Below are positions 9,393-20,304 of a stretch of DNA of 64,000 bases, one piece after another (the first letter of the stretch is position 1; each line of letters begins with the position of its first letter). Position numbers and translations under genes: made by a program. The notes under the pieces are model-generated. The model saw nothing but the letters and a program-made list of their open reading frames with translations, was not told where the DNA came from and did not search any database. The stretch spans positions 248,001-312,000 of the forward strand of contig OW569352.1 in assembly GCA_937625935.1 (NCBI GenBank), in the 5' to 3' direction. Source of the stretch: Tetramitus jugosus (taxonomy: Eukaryota; Heterolobosea; Eutetramitea; Acrasida; Vahlkampfiidae).

Positions 9393-12300
9393 TTACAGTC
9401 CAAGTTTTTGACAAACTTCTCTCACCTCACTAATATTAAGGCTAGGACAAACAATTTGTCTCATTTCATCTTGGAGCACCGTCGCTTGTTGGAGAACACA
9501 AATATCGGCGCATTGTCTTGTTTTCTGGAAGAAATTGAAAGAATCATCTGATTCCGATCTTTCCTTCTTGGTGAAGATCTCTTCAATAATAAAGTTTTCA
9601 AAGACAGAGATTGTCATCTTCACAAGGAAACCGTCGTTTGTATCAAGACGAGATCGTCCGAGAATAGCACCAAAGAGTTCTTCATCCAACTTAGTTACAA
9701 CTTCATCCAAGAAACTTCGCGGTATCATTCCACTAGACAAAAGGGTCTTTAGAATACTAAACCTAGCAATAACCAATTCGCTTGTCGAATATTGTTGTTG
9801 ATTCTTGAATACAGCATGAGACAGCATTGGAACTATTTCTTGCTCCATGAATGTAAGGAATAGTTCTTCCATGTGCTCTGCCGTTGCATCACTGCCGGAG
9901 GATACTGCAGCAGAAGATGATTCAGTCTTCATCTTCTTCTTCAGCTTTGAAATCTCTCTATCTCGTTCCTCAAGCTCACTTTGTTGTTCTTCAAGTAATT
10001 GTTGGGTCTTCTGATATTTCTTTGCAGACTCCTTCTCCTGCGATTCCAGATTTTTTACAAGCTTCAGACCTTCCTTATACTTCTTCTCCAACTCCTTATA
10101 CTTGGCCTCCATATCGGTCGATTTGCTGGCAGCAGCACCAAACGATGCAGCCGTTCCCTTCAGTCCATTCAGTTCCTCTTCCAACTCGTCCATCTCCGTG
10201 TTAAGTTCCTTGTTTTCCTCCTCAAGCGCAGCAATAGCTTCCTTCAACTTGGTGTTCTCCTCCGACAACTTGTCCAACTCGACCGATGACACCTTGCTAC
10301 TCGAAGATTTGGATTCTGCTTTAGGAGCAGATTTGAGCTCTTCAATGGTTGCCTCTAGCTTCTTCACTTGTTTCTTTGTCTTGTTTAGCGCTTCATTTTC
10401 TGATGTCAACTTCTCAATCTCCTTCTCAAGATCTTCGATTCTCTGATTGAGAATAATGGTCTGTTCCTTGTCGTCGCCATTCTTCTCCGATTTGTGTTCA
10501 GATTCAGTATCTGAGTCAGACTCTTCGCTCTCAGTATGAGTAGATGATGAAGTGGATTGCGTATGAGTTTCTGTTTCTCTATTCCTCAAGATATCATTCT
10601 CCTTCTACAACACAGTAATAGTTCGATAGACAAATAGTAACAGGTAAATATAAGGCAAGATTCGATATGATCACCAAATAATCAAAATATTGCTTGAAAC
10701 TGAAAAGAAAGACTGAAAAGAGAAAAGAAAAACGGGACCCCCATCCCAACAAAAAAAGAAAACGATAACAAAAAACTTGTCTCTCTCATCCGCCGCCTCT
10801 CTTCTAAATCTCAATCTCTGCTTAAATATATCAATTAAAATAATTACCTTCTGATTTGAAATCTCTTGTGCTTGTTGCGCCTTCTCCTTCTCGAGTTCTT
10901 CAATGTCCAATGTCTTGTTCTGCAACTCGGTGTTCTTTGCATGAATCTCCTTGTTCAATTCAGCCAATTGATTGTTCAAGCTCTCCAATTGGGCATTCAA
11001 ATCTTCAATCTTGTCACTCTTTTCATTCAACTGCGATTGCAACAGAGCAGTGGTATCAGACTCGCTGCTCAATGTTTGAATCTGAACATTCAATTGATCA
11101 ATCTTTGTGAATTGAGATTGAAGTTCATCAGCAAGCTTCTCAGTCTCCTCAAGCAAAGAATTGACAGCCTTGACAAAGTTGGAACCATTCTGTATCATTG
11201 CGTATTAAATTTGTATAAAGTTAGTCATCCATTGCAACAACACTTAAAAACAGTTGAAAAAAACGTTCAACATACATCAATCTCGTCAAATTGACTAGTT
11301 TCTTCAGCCTTCTTCTCGGTGAGAGCTTCCACACCCCATGACACCAATCTGTTCAAATTTTCAATATTTGATTGGTTCAATTGCTCAGCGTGCTTCAACT
11401 CATCCACTCTTGTTTGGAGAGCAGACAATTCCGAGAGTTTTCCACTGATAGCAGATGACAATTCATCAATGCTATTGGTGATGTTGGCCAACTTCTCATC
11501 AGACTCTTGCTTAATCTCATATTCTTGAGAGACAAGCTTGCCCAATGTAACAATCTTGTCAGATAGAAGGTTGATCTGAGCTTCCATGTCAGTTTTATCG
11601 CTTGCTTGCTCCAATTGTTGCTTTGCAGAGTCAAGAGCAGTCTGCAACTCAGAGTGCTTGGATTTCTCCTCTTCCAACTCTGTTCTCAAGTCTTCAATCT
11701 TCTCCATATATTCATTCTTTTCATCATCGAGAGAATCATTGATTGTCTATCATTTCATCAATTCATCCAAGCACAGTCATAAGAGATACAAGTATGAGAG
11801 TTTTGTCAGCACAAATTCATACAGAGTGAAGGAACAACACATGGTACGACGTAAAGTAGTGTGTAAATGGGCGGACATGACACATATGCGTGCGCAACAA
11901 CACAGCAAGAAAGTGTACAGTTGATACACACGCACACGTATGCGACAATAGTGCAAGCACGCATCCATACAAAGGAATGCATCATTCACACCATTGCAAG
12001 AGAGAATGTTAGTAGTTTTGTTATCGTTTTCAGGTTAGTATGTTCGCGAGGGATTGGGGGTCCCGTTGTGTTAGAAGTGCTTCGTTGTGTGTGTGAGTTG
12101 TGAGTGTGTGTGTGTTGTGTGATATTTTGACCATTACCTTTAGCTTCTCAGTCTCAATCTCCAAATTCTGAGCCGTCTCTGCCAACAACAAATTCTCCTT
12201 CTCCAATTCCTTAATCTTCTCTGCTGTGGCATCCAACTCTGATTTCATCTTTTGTAGTTCCTTGTCAGCGGTTGACTTGTCGCCAAACACTTTTTGCATC

Positions 12301-13322
12301 TTTTGACGAATCGTGTTGCTCTTCAACTGTTCTTCGTGAACCTTCTTGTCTGCATTGGCAAGAGCTTGTTGAAGACTGGATTGAGCTCTGTCTCTCTCCT
12401 CCTTGAGATCTTCCACTTCAATCTGAGCCTTCTTGAGCTTTTGTCTCAACTCCTCTCGCTCCCTCTGCAGATCAGAGATGAGTTGTGAGCTGTCGTCTTC
12501 ATTACCGCCCTGTGTTGTCTCCAATTCTTGAATCTTTCTCTGCAAGTGCTCAATTTGCTCCTGCAATTCTTCATTCTCTGTCTGTAGCTTCTTGAGTTCT
12601 TCGGACGATGCACCCTTTCCCTTGTTCTTTCGTGGTGTTTGTGAATCATCGTCATCTGTTGCATCATCACCAGTCTCCTCTGAATCAGCACCCGTGTATG
12701 TGCTGACAGCTGTGAAATCATCATCTCCCTTCTTGAGATCCTTGAGACAGACACTGGAGACGGTCAATCGAATCGTTCCACTCGATTTTCCCTTAAAGTC
12801 CATCTTGATGTCTGCACTCTTTGTCAATTCCTTGTCTGCACTGACAAAATCAGCGAGATCAATGGAACCAGAGGCAATCTTTTCACCAACAGTCGAAGGA
12901 TCCATCAGAGTCTTCTCATGAATCTCAATCTCCATCTTTTTCTTGACAAACTTGTTTGGCTTGTTCTGGAACATGGTGCCAGTAATCTTAAACGTCTCAT
13001 TCACAACCAATTTTCCATTGGAAATCTTGTTGTAGGGTATAAAATCAGTGTGATTGGTTCTGTTGGCACCTCTCTTCCAAAAGATGGCATAGGTCATGTT
13101 CTTGTAATCGTCGTCACTGGAGCCACTGGTTGTACTCGATGACTTTTTCTTACCAAAGCCGAGACCCTTGAGTCCTGATTTTTTCTTTTCTTCGGTTGAG
13201 CCACTGCCACCACTGCCACTCTCTGTTGGTGCAGGTGGTTTAAAGTTGTCAATCGAATCAAAAGAGACTGCAAATGAGAATTTCATTGCATCCTTTTTCG
13301 ATAGCTTGTTCAATAGATCCAT
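9393..13322 (-). CDS. NT-C2 domain, long coiled-coil protein with DIL-like C-terminus
   Basis: Four exons run 13322-12138, 11746-11276, 11189-10848 and 10604-9393, all joined in phase 0, for 1069 residues. The N-terminus (MKFSFAVSFDSIDNF ... FIPYNKISNGKLVVNETFKITG ... SGSIDLADFVSADKE) matches the NT-type C2 domain of EEIG1/EHBP1-like proteins, which link membranes to cytoskeleton. Glu/Lys/Leu heptads form a very long coiled coil. The last ~170 residues (MEELFLTFMEQEIVPMLSHAVF, SILKTLLSSGMIPRSFLDEV, LDEELFGAILGRS) resemble the dilute (DIL) tail of class V myosins and NT-C2/DIL fusion proteins; this part is less certain. A membrane-trafficking adaptor is the likely role. Intron 1 (391 bp, 11747-12137) is the longest intron in the window and contains CACACA repeats. 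Confidence 0.75.
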
Positions 13323-13867
13323 AATTGTTGTTCTTGTTCCTGATGCTGCTGCTGCTGCTGCTGTTGATTATTGTGTTGTGTATATACAAAAAAATGAGTA
13401 GATTGTGTGACTGATTATCTATCGAATGCTCTATTTGTTTTCTTTTTCTGGATGGCTACTGCAGTTGTGTGTGGTTTGGTTTGGACAACAACAACTTGGT
13501 GGGTGGTGTGAGCGTTAGATTATAGTGATTCTTTTTTTTGTCAATCGCAAGCTCAAAAAACAAAAATGAATGATGTGGACGACCCTTACGTTTGATCAAA
13601 AAAAAATATCTACAGACGATTCGAAAGTATCAATTCTTTCTCCGCCACCCTTGTAACGCACATCTACAACTGTTTTTTTTTTAGAATGCGCGATTTTCAC
13701 GACCAAAAATATTTTTCTCCGATTCCGATTTTCCACATCAAACATCAGACGGAGAGTCCTTCACACTCGAGAGTTCCCCACCTTTTCAGGCAAAATACAC
13801 ACAAGATCACTCTCTCGAATCGCAACACCACAAAGCTTCAGCATCATAACCACTCCCTCTACACAAA
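13323..13867. promoter_or_regulatory. Divergent intergenic region, NT-C2 gene and P450
   Basis: This 545-bp stretch lies upstream of both the NT-C2 gene (minus) and the P450 (plus). It contains a GCT repeat (13346-13363), several poly-T/poly-A tracts (13527-13535, 13600-13608, 13673-13682) and CACA-rich leaders. No further gene was seen. Confidence 0.4.
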
Positions 13868-15364
13868 ATGACAATCCTATTCTCTCTTGGTGTTGTTTCT
13901 GCTGTTTTCGTGTGTATCTATGTTGCTCTGTTGTGCTACTTTAATCAACTGCACAAGACACCACTGTTCTTTGATCACAAGAAGAAGAACCGTCCTAGGC
14001 TCATCTCTGGTTACATTCCCTACCTGGGTGTCGTTGCTTCATTCTCCAAGAGGCCCTACGACTACATTCAATCACTGAGAGAGCAATACAAGGAAGATGT
14101 GTTCACTGTGTATGTCATGGGCAAGTTCATGACATTTGTGTGCCATCCAAAAGACGTGGCCAATGTCTTCTCCAGTCCAAAGAACTTTGAGATGCACGAG
14201 TTGGCTCTTGAGATTAGCGTCAAGATTTTTGGTATTCGAAAAAAGACGTTGGATCTGGAGGATGTGTCCGATGCGGCATTCAAGATGATTACAAAGTATT
14301 TGATGAATGATGATTTGCCAACAATGACAACCAAGGCCCAACACAAGCTAGAGAGCTGTCTGTTAAATGATCCAGTGCCAGTGGATTGCGACGGTTGGAG
14401 AGAGCAGTCGTTGGAGAAGTTTGCTGCAAGATTGATTAGTGATGCCAGCACGTTTGCCCTATTTGGTGATTCGTTGCCCTATGATGAACTATTGGAGGAT
14501 TTCAAGGCGTTTGATGATCAGGTGTTGTTGTTGGGCAGTGATCTGCCCAATTTCTTGAAAACACAAGCGTTTGCTCACAGAAAGAAGTACATTGATTTGT
14601 TCAAGGCACCCATGGCTGAGAATGCTAGCAAGCTCATCAAGGAGAGAACAGAGTTGTACAAGGAAGTTGCAGATGATGATGACACTGCTGCTGCTGTCAT
14701 GATTATCAGCTGGGTCAGTTTAACCAATACCATTGGTTCCACATTTTGGGCACTCTACCACTTGCTCAAGTTGCCAGAAAAGTATCGTCTTGAGATTATT
14801 GAGGAAGCAAAGGAAGTTCTCAAGGAAGTTGAACACTTGAAGAAGCCTGATTCTCTTTTGCCTCCATTGGATCACGAAATGTTGAACAGGATGCCAAAGC
14901 TCGAAGCACTGATTGATGAGGCTCTCAGAGTTAGTGCACTCAACTTTGTTGCGAGAAGAGCAACTGGAAATGTAAAGTTTACTGATCACAAGGGCAACTT
15001 GTACAAGTTTACCAAGTATGAGCACATGATGATCGTGCCTTCTCACAAGGACGAGGAAGTGTTCGATAATCCATCTGAATTCCAACCTTATCGCTTCTTG
15101 AACAAGAATGAACGCAAATGGACAAAGAATGGTGAGAGTATTAAGCTATCCGGTGCTCATGTTGTCTTTGGCGGTGGTATTCATCAGTGTCCAGGCAGAT
15201 TCTTTGCCAAGAACGAGATGAAGTTAATCGCATGTGTACTATTGCAAACATTGGACTTCCAATTGGTCTCAAAAGAAGAAGCAATACCTGACGAGAAAAA
15301 GGCTGGCCTAGTGTTTGTCACAAGTAAGAACGAGATCAAGGTCAAATACAGATTGAGAAAGTAG
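13868..15364 (+). CDS. Cytochrome P450, CYP7/CYP8-like
   Basis: This single exon encodes 498 residues. An N-terminal hydrophobic anchor (ILFSLGVVSAVFVCIYVALLCYF) and RPRLISGYIPYLGV give the usual ER-bound P450 start. The heme loop is FGGGIHQCPGRFFA with the thiolate Cys near residue 441. The K-helix ExxR is EALR near residues 351-354. The I helix (ISWVSLTNTIGSTFWALY, near residue 280) lacks the common acid-Thr pair and instead has Asn, as in CYP7 (sterol 7-alpha-hydroxylase) and CYP8 (prostacyclin synthase, sterol 12-alpha-hydroxylase). By that resemblance the substrate may be a sterol or lipid, but this is inference. Length and motifs are complete. Confidence 0.9.
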   Translation: MTILFSLGVVSAVFVCIYVALLCYFNQLHKTPLFFDHKKKNRPRLISGYIPYLGVVASFSKRPYDYIQSLREQYKEDVFTVYVMGKFMTFVCHPKDVANVFSSPKNFEMHELALEISVKIFGIRKKTLDLEDVSDAAFKMITKYLMNDDLPTMTTKAQHKLESCLLNDPVPVDCDGWREQSLEKFAARLISDASTFALFGDSLPYDELLEDFKAFDDQVLLLGSDLPNFLKTQAFAHRKKYIDLFKAPMAENASKLIKERTELYKEVADDDDTAAAVMIISWVSLTNTIGSTFWALYHLLKLPEKYRLEIIEEAKEVLKEVEHLKKPDSLLPPLDHEMLNRMPKLEALIDEALRVSALNFVARRATGNVKFTDHKGNLYKFTKYEHMMIVPSHKDEEVFDNPSEFQPYRFLNKNERKWTKNGESIKLSGAHVVFGGGIHQCPGRFFAKNEMKLIACVLLQTLDFQLVSKEEAIPDEKKAGLVFVTSKNEIKVKYRLRK

Positions 15365-15499
15365 TTTATTTATTGAACAAGCGAAGAGTATGTTGTTGGT
15401 CAATAAATGATAATAATTATTGCTGTTGTTAGTTTGGGACTGTCTCTCATATGGAGCAAAGAAGATCTTAGTTAGTAATAGTGATGAACATTTTACAAG

Positions 15500-18098
15500 T
15501 TATGACCATTGCCACACTCTAGCACGGAAGTCACCCGATCCGGTAGCAAACATTTGTCTCACTGGATTTAGGGCAACACTGATCACAGAGTTCTTGTGAC
15601 CTTGCAGCATGAGATGCAGAATGTTTGATCTTGGGTCCCAGAACTGAACGGATCTGTCCTTGCTTCCAGACATCAGCCATTTACCATCAGGTGAGAAGGC
15701 AACAGACAACACGTAGTCTCTATGGCCGCTCAAGGTGGAAATGCAATTGTATCCCGATGTCCTACCGCTAATATCCCACAATCTTAAAGTTCTATCGAGT
15801 GAACCACTGGCAAGTGTCTTTCCATCAGGAGAGAAGGCAACAGAGTAGACAGAGTCGTCATGCCCTTTGAAACTGGCCAAGAATTTACCGGTGTGCGTGT
15901 CCCACAGTCTCACAACACAATCCAGGGAACCTGCTGCGACAATTCTTCCGTCTGGTGAGATGGCAACACTGGTGACACCTTCCTTTGGTCCTATTTCCTC
16001 ATTGCCCAGAGTATAGTCACACAAACCAGTTTCCATGTTCCAAATCTTGGTCTTTCCATCACCGCTACCACTGACAATGAATCGGTTGTCAGAGGAGAAG
16101 TCCAGAGAATAAATATCAAGTTCATGACCCTGGAAAGTGTACTTCAAATCTTTGGTGCCCATGTCCCACACCTTGACAGTCTTGTCCTCAGCTCCTGCCA
16201 CCAAATATTTGCCATCGGGTGAGAAGCAGACGGAGCGAACATAGGAATCCTCCTTTTCAAAGGACCCCCCGAGCGCAGTGGACAGTGGATCGTGATCAAC
16301 CTCAGCAGCACCACCGCTGTTTCTTCTTGCACTGTCACCTTCCTTCTCCTTGCTCTCCTCATCTTCAGTATCACTCATGTCATCAGTCTCTGATTGTGCA
16401 ACGTGATTGCTGCTCTTCTTGACATCGGTGGATGAAACAGAGGTGATTGCAGGGAATGCCATCACCTTCTTTCCAGTGTCCACATCATAGATTTGAGCTT
16501 GCTTGTTGGAACCGGTGGCCAAGTATTTGCCATCGGCAGAGAATCGAACACAGCAGACAACACTCTGTTGTTCAATGTTGTGAGCGAGACTGACGTTGAT
16601 GTTGGTTTGAACTTGAGGGTTGAAGACAACGACCCAGTCGTTTCCTTCCTTCTTGACCATGTTGTCACCCTTTCCAGTGGCCTTTATTCCATTTTGGTCC
16701 ATCATTTGAACAGGACTGGACAATTCGACACTCGTGTTCTGAGGGTTGTTAATATTGCTGATGGAGGCGACTTGAGAAGCACTGCTGGAGCCGTAGGGAT
16801 GAGTGTAGGATGAACTCGATGGTCTATTTCCACTGCTGCTGCTGCTGCTGCTAGTACTGCTGCTCATGCTGTTCCCAAATGGATGATCCATGCTAGTATT
16901 GTTATTATTGTTGTTGCCGTTGCCGTTTCCATTCATTCCAGTATTCCTGTTGCTGTCTCTCTCACCACTGCCACCACCATGAATGTGATTAAATGATGGT
17001 ATGCTCTCTCTGTCCACAGATTGAGAAGTGCTATTGTTGTTGTTGTTGTTGTGACTGACGGTGGAGATGGGTGGGAGTGATGCACCACCACCACCACCAC
17101 CATTGCTACTGTTTCCTGCTCTGCTGTCCATCATGGGTGGAATAGAGAGACCACCACCATTGTTGTGACGCTGAGGACCACCACCTGATGATGACGTCTG
17201 ATAGGAGGATGGATATGGTGATTCATTTCTGCTATTGTTGTTCGAGTCCATGGGATTCATTCCTTCGATTGGTGTTTCTGTTCTTTTGAGAGAGGATGGA
17301 GGTGGTAGTCCACCAGAGGTGCTATTGTTGTTGTTGTTGTTGTTGTTGGATGGAAATGAAGGACCGCTGCTGGATGGTGCGGAAGAAATGGGTTGTTTGT
17401 TCAGAAAGCTCGGTGGTGGAGGTGGCTGTTGTGAAGGTGATGGTGAAGTCATTGGTGGCTGTTGTTGTTGTTGTTGTTGTTGACTATTGTTGGGAGAAGG
17501 AACTAAGGATGCTCTGCCACCAGACTCTGGCATGTGAGTAGCAGCACCATTGTTTGCCAATGCATTATCCAATTGTTGTTTTAATTGTGTTATGCGATCT
17601 TCATATCTATACATACGAGAGATGGATTGAATTGATGAATTGATAAATATGAGTGTGTGAGAAGAGACAAATTTGCTAAACAATACATGACATGGAAAAA
17701 AAACATGTTGCCTACGTACTGTTGCTTAATGTTGTTATAGTTCATTTCCAAGTCGACAATCGTTTGTTTCATATTTTGAAATTCACCCAATTGCTGTTCC
17801 ACTACATTATGACAAAAAAAAGTGTGTCAATGATCAATGCTCATCACAACAAGCAATAGTACAGGTAATAGTGGTTATAAGTACTATAGGAAATAGTAGT
17901 AGTATGTATCATACATTTTCTCTCAAACTCATCTCTTTCTCTCTTGCAAATGTTATAGTCAGTTTCAATTGCTGCATAATCATTCTTGACTTGTTCAAGT
18001 ATGTCCGCTACTCGATCACTACCAATAGGAGTGAATCCCTGAGTGCTCTGCATGGGACCACCAGTTGGTTGATGTGGTGGATATTTTTGTGTGTACAT
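15500..18098 (-). CDS. TUP1: TUP1/Groucho-type WD40 transcriptional corepressor
   Basis: Three exons run 18098-17915, 17801-17720 and 17606-15500, with two 113-bp introns, for 790 residues. The N-terminus (DRVADILEQVKNDYAAIETDYNICKRERDEFERK|LEQQLGEFQNMKQTIVDLEMNYNNIKQ|QYEDRITQLKQQL) is an amphipathic coil matching the Tup1 tetramerisation region. About 300 residues of Gln, Asn, Ser, Gly and Pro low complexity follow. The C-terminal ~360 residues form a seven-bladed WD40 propeller (CVRFSADGKYLATGS; VCFSPDGKYLVAGAEDKTVKVWD; VAFSPDGKTLASGSLDRTLRLWD; VAFSPDGKWLMSGSKDRSVQFWD). Tup1 proteins are recruited by DNA-binding factors to repress transcription. The donor of intron 2 is GTACGT; the frame excludes the nearby GTAGGC. 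Confidence 0.87.
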
Positions 18099-18436
18099 TT
18101 TTTATGGTTGTTGTTGTTACCGTTGCTGTTAATTTTTTTTCGTGTATTTGTGTTCAATAAAATCAACGAAAAAAAACGACCAAAAAATTGTGTATTGTTT
18201 GTTGATAATCTGTGTTGGTCAATCTTGTTGTTGTTTTTGGGTCGTTGATTTTTGTTCCTTTTCGAGGAACAAAATAGTTACGCGATAATAAATTCCCGTC
18301 TAAACTTTACAAAATGACTTGAATACCCCCAAAGTGGCTGCTGGGCAGTTGATGGTTTTTCCATTCATTATTAGTATTGAAGAGTCTGAGATGTGATGCT
18401 AAATACAGTTTGTGATGTTGCAATAAAAGAGCTAAC
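18099..18436. other. Intergenic region between ORC2 3' end and TUP1-like start
   Basis: Both neighbours are on the minus strand, so this stretch holds the 3' flank of ORC2 and the promoter of the TUP1-like gene. It has T-rich and A-rich tracts (18131-18138, 18168-18187) and nothing else recognised. Confidence 0.4.
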
Positions 18437-20245
18437 CTAATTCTCATAATTCTTACACAGATGATACACAGCGTCCAATATTTTGTGGTAATGCTTCGTT
18501 AAACAATAAATACTCTTTCCTCGAACAATTTCACTCGCGACCAGATCGTTACCCTGCATTTTGATCAGGTGGTTCTTAATTGTCTTTTCATTGACAAATG
18601 TTTTCGTTGTTGTTTGAACCTGGGTACATATGTCTTCGAGAGAATAACCTCGTGTTTCGTTGTCCCTGCCATTGTATATCATTGTGACTAGGGTTTGGAA
18701 AGTTCTGACGAGCTGGTGACCAAAACTCTTTAGAATACTTTCTAGACCTTTGATTCTATTCTCTTTGGATTGACTAACAGCTACTCTTACACAGTCCACA
18801 TACTTGTTCATGAACATGGCTTCGCTTAAGTAAGGCTGATTGGTACTTTCGACCCAAAAATATTGAAAATTATACAGAGAGTACGTTGGACTGTCCCACA
18901 TGAGAGCCGACATTGGATGATCTACAGACGCAATTAAATGAATCTGAGGGTGACTGCACAATAGAGAAAGAGTCTTCTGTGCTTGAGCTGACTGTAGTTG
19001 AGCACTCTCCAGGTTATGCACACAAATGTAAACTTCAGAGCTAGTGGGTATTCGAGGGGGAGCAAAGTCATCAGAGAGGGCTCTTAGAAAAAAGGAGGGA
19101 TTTCTTGTGTTGTTCGTATAATGAATCACCCTTCCACTCAAGTTTTTGTGAATTCTTTGAATAATGTCATTGTCAGTTTCATATTTAGAGGTGTATGCAT
19201 TGGCATCGAGGGACAACAATAATTGTAGAATGAGTCCTCTTATCGACACTATGGGGTCATATCCTGCCAGGACAAACAGAAAACATGTTTGGTCCAGAGC
19301 TAGATACGAGCTCACAAAGCGATTCAGCAATTCCAATTTGGATCCGTATCCAGCTACAAGAATGTTACTCGATGTCTTATCAACAATCTTTTTTGCGCAT
19401 ATGTGCGTCTCATTCCAAACATTGTTCCATGATTGATAAAGTAATTGATGATTGCTGGAGGATGAGGGCGATGCATACCTGTCCAACACTTTTCTCATGG
19501 ATTCCGTATTAGTCAACGGAGAGTCAAACTTTAAATTTTTAAGCATCGTTTCAGAAAAATGATTCTCCATTTCCAATTCATCATCATTATCATCACCACC
19601 AGCACCACGTTTTCTCTTCCTGGCCAAGGTCCTTCTTGCCATACCAATCTGAAAGTAACTATCATAGATTCGTTCCTTTTCTTCTTGGTCTTCACATTCT
19701 CTATTCTTTTTGTTATTGTTCACCAGGTACGGTTTCATATAATCAGACACGCTTCGCTTCTTGTTGTAGAGCACCAGATCGTCATTATCATCATTTCCAG
19801 ACTTCTTGCTATTGTTCTTCAAGATACTATGAAACGAGTAGAGCAATGTGTCATGGTCACCCATAATTTTGAGTTTTTCTGAACCATCAAAACTTGATGC
19901 CAACATGTTTCGATTGCGATCTGCAGTGGTCAGTGATGGTGACTTGATCATCATGGCTTTCGCTTGTCTGTGTTTAGGTCTATAGGTTGACTGTTGCAAA
20001 TCATCGTCGCTATCCTCATCCTCACTCTCACTGCTCGCCTCATCTTCATTGTCATCCATTTGGTAATCACTGTCATCATCCTTCTTCGATGATGATGATG
20101 ATGATGATGAGGATAGCGACATTTTGTTCTTCTTGATTTCTTCATGAAGTTCATGTTCAGTGTCACTATTATCATTCACTAGTGATGACGATGGTCTCTT
20201 GAGATTGATGATTCTCTGTCTGGTCACACGCTTCTTTCTCTGCAT
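18437..20245 (-). CDS. ORC2: Origin recognition complex subunit 2
   Basis: This single exon encodes 602 residues. A long disordered basic and acidic N-terminus (with Ser and Asp/Glu runs) is followed by the ORC2 core: SSNILVAGYGSKLELLNRFVSSY, FVLAGYDPIVSIRGLILQLL, VYICVHNLESAQLQSAQAQKTLSLLCSHPQIHLIASVDHP and ALMWDSPTYSLYNFQYFWVES. The block HLIASVDHP..ALMWD is highly typical of ORC2. The C-terminus (ETRGYSLEDICTQVQ...FVNEKTIKNHLIKM) fits the winged-helix domain. ORC2 is part of the complex that marks replication origins and loads MCM helicase. It is transcribed divergently from a TPR gene 59 bp away, with an E2F-type site between them. Confidence 0.9.
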   Translation of the reverse strand: MQRKKRVTRQRIINLKRPSSSLVNDNSDTEHELHEEIKKNKMSLSSSSSSSSSKKDDDSDYQMDDNEDEASSESEDEDSDDDLQQSTYRPKHRQAKAMMIKSPSLTTADRNRNMLASSFDGSEKLKIMGDHDTLLYSFHSILKNNSKKSGNDDNDDLVLYNKKRSVSDYMKPYLVNNNKKNRECEDQEEKERIYDSYFQIGMARRTLARKRKRGAGGDDNDDELEMENHFSETMLKNLKFDSPLTNTESMRKVLDRYASPSSSSNHQLLYQSWNNVWNETHICAKKIVDKTSSNILVAGYGSKLELLNRFVSSYLALDQTCFLFVLAGYDPIVSIRGLILQLLLSLDANAYTSKYETDNDIIQRIHKNLSGRVIHYTNNTRNPSFFLRALSDDFAPPRIPTSSEVYICVHNLESAQLQSAQAQKTLSLLCSHPQIHLIASVDHPMSALMWDSPTYSLYNFQYFWVESTNQPYLSEAMFMNKYVDCVRVAVSQSKENRIKGLESILKSFGHQLVRTFQTLVTMIYNGRDNETRGYSLEDICTQVQTTTKTFVNEKTIKNHLIKMQGNDLVASEIVRGKSIYCLTKHYHKILDAVYHLCKNYEN

Positions 20246-20280
20246 TCCACTTGAAGTTTTTTTTTGGTTGTCGCACTGAG

Positions 20281-20293
20281 TTTTGGCGCGAAA
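20281..20293. promoter_or_regulatory. E2F-type site in the ORC2/TPR divergent promoter
   Basis: TTTTGGCGCGAAA lies in the 59-bp gap between the start codons of ORC2 (20245, minus) and the TPR gene (20305, plus). It fits the E2F/DP consensus TTTSGCGC on both strands. E2F sites drive G1/S genes such as ORC subunits in animals and plants. Use here is inferred from sequence and position only. Confidence 0.6.
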
Positions 20294-20304
20294 GAGCGGA
20301 CAAT

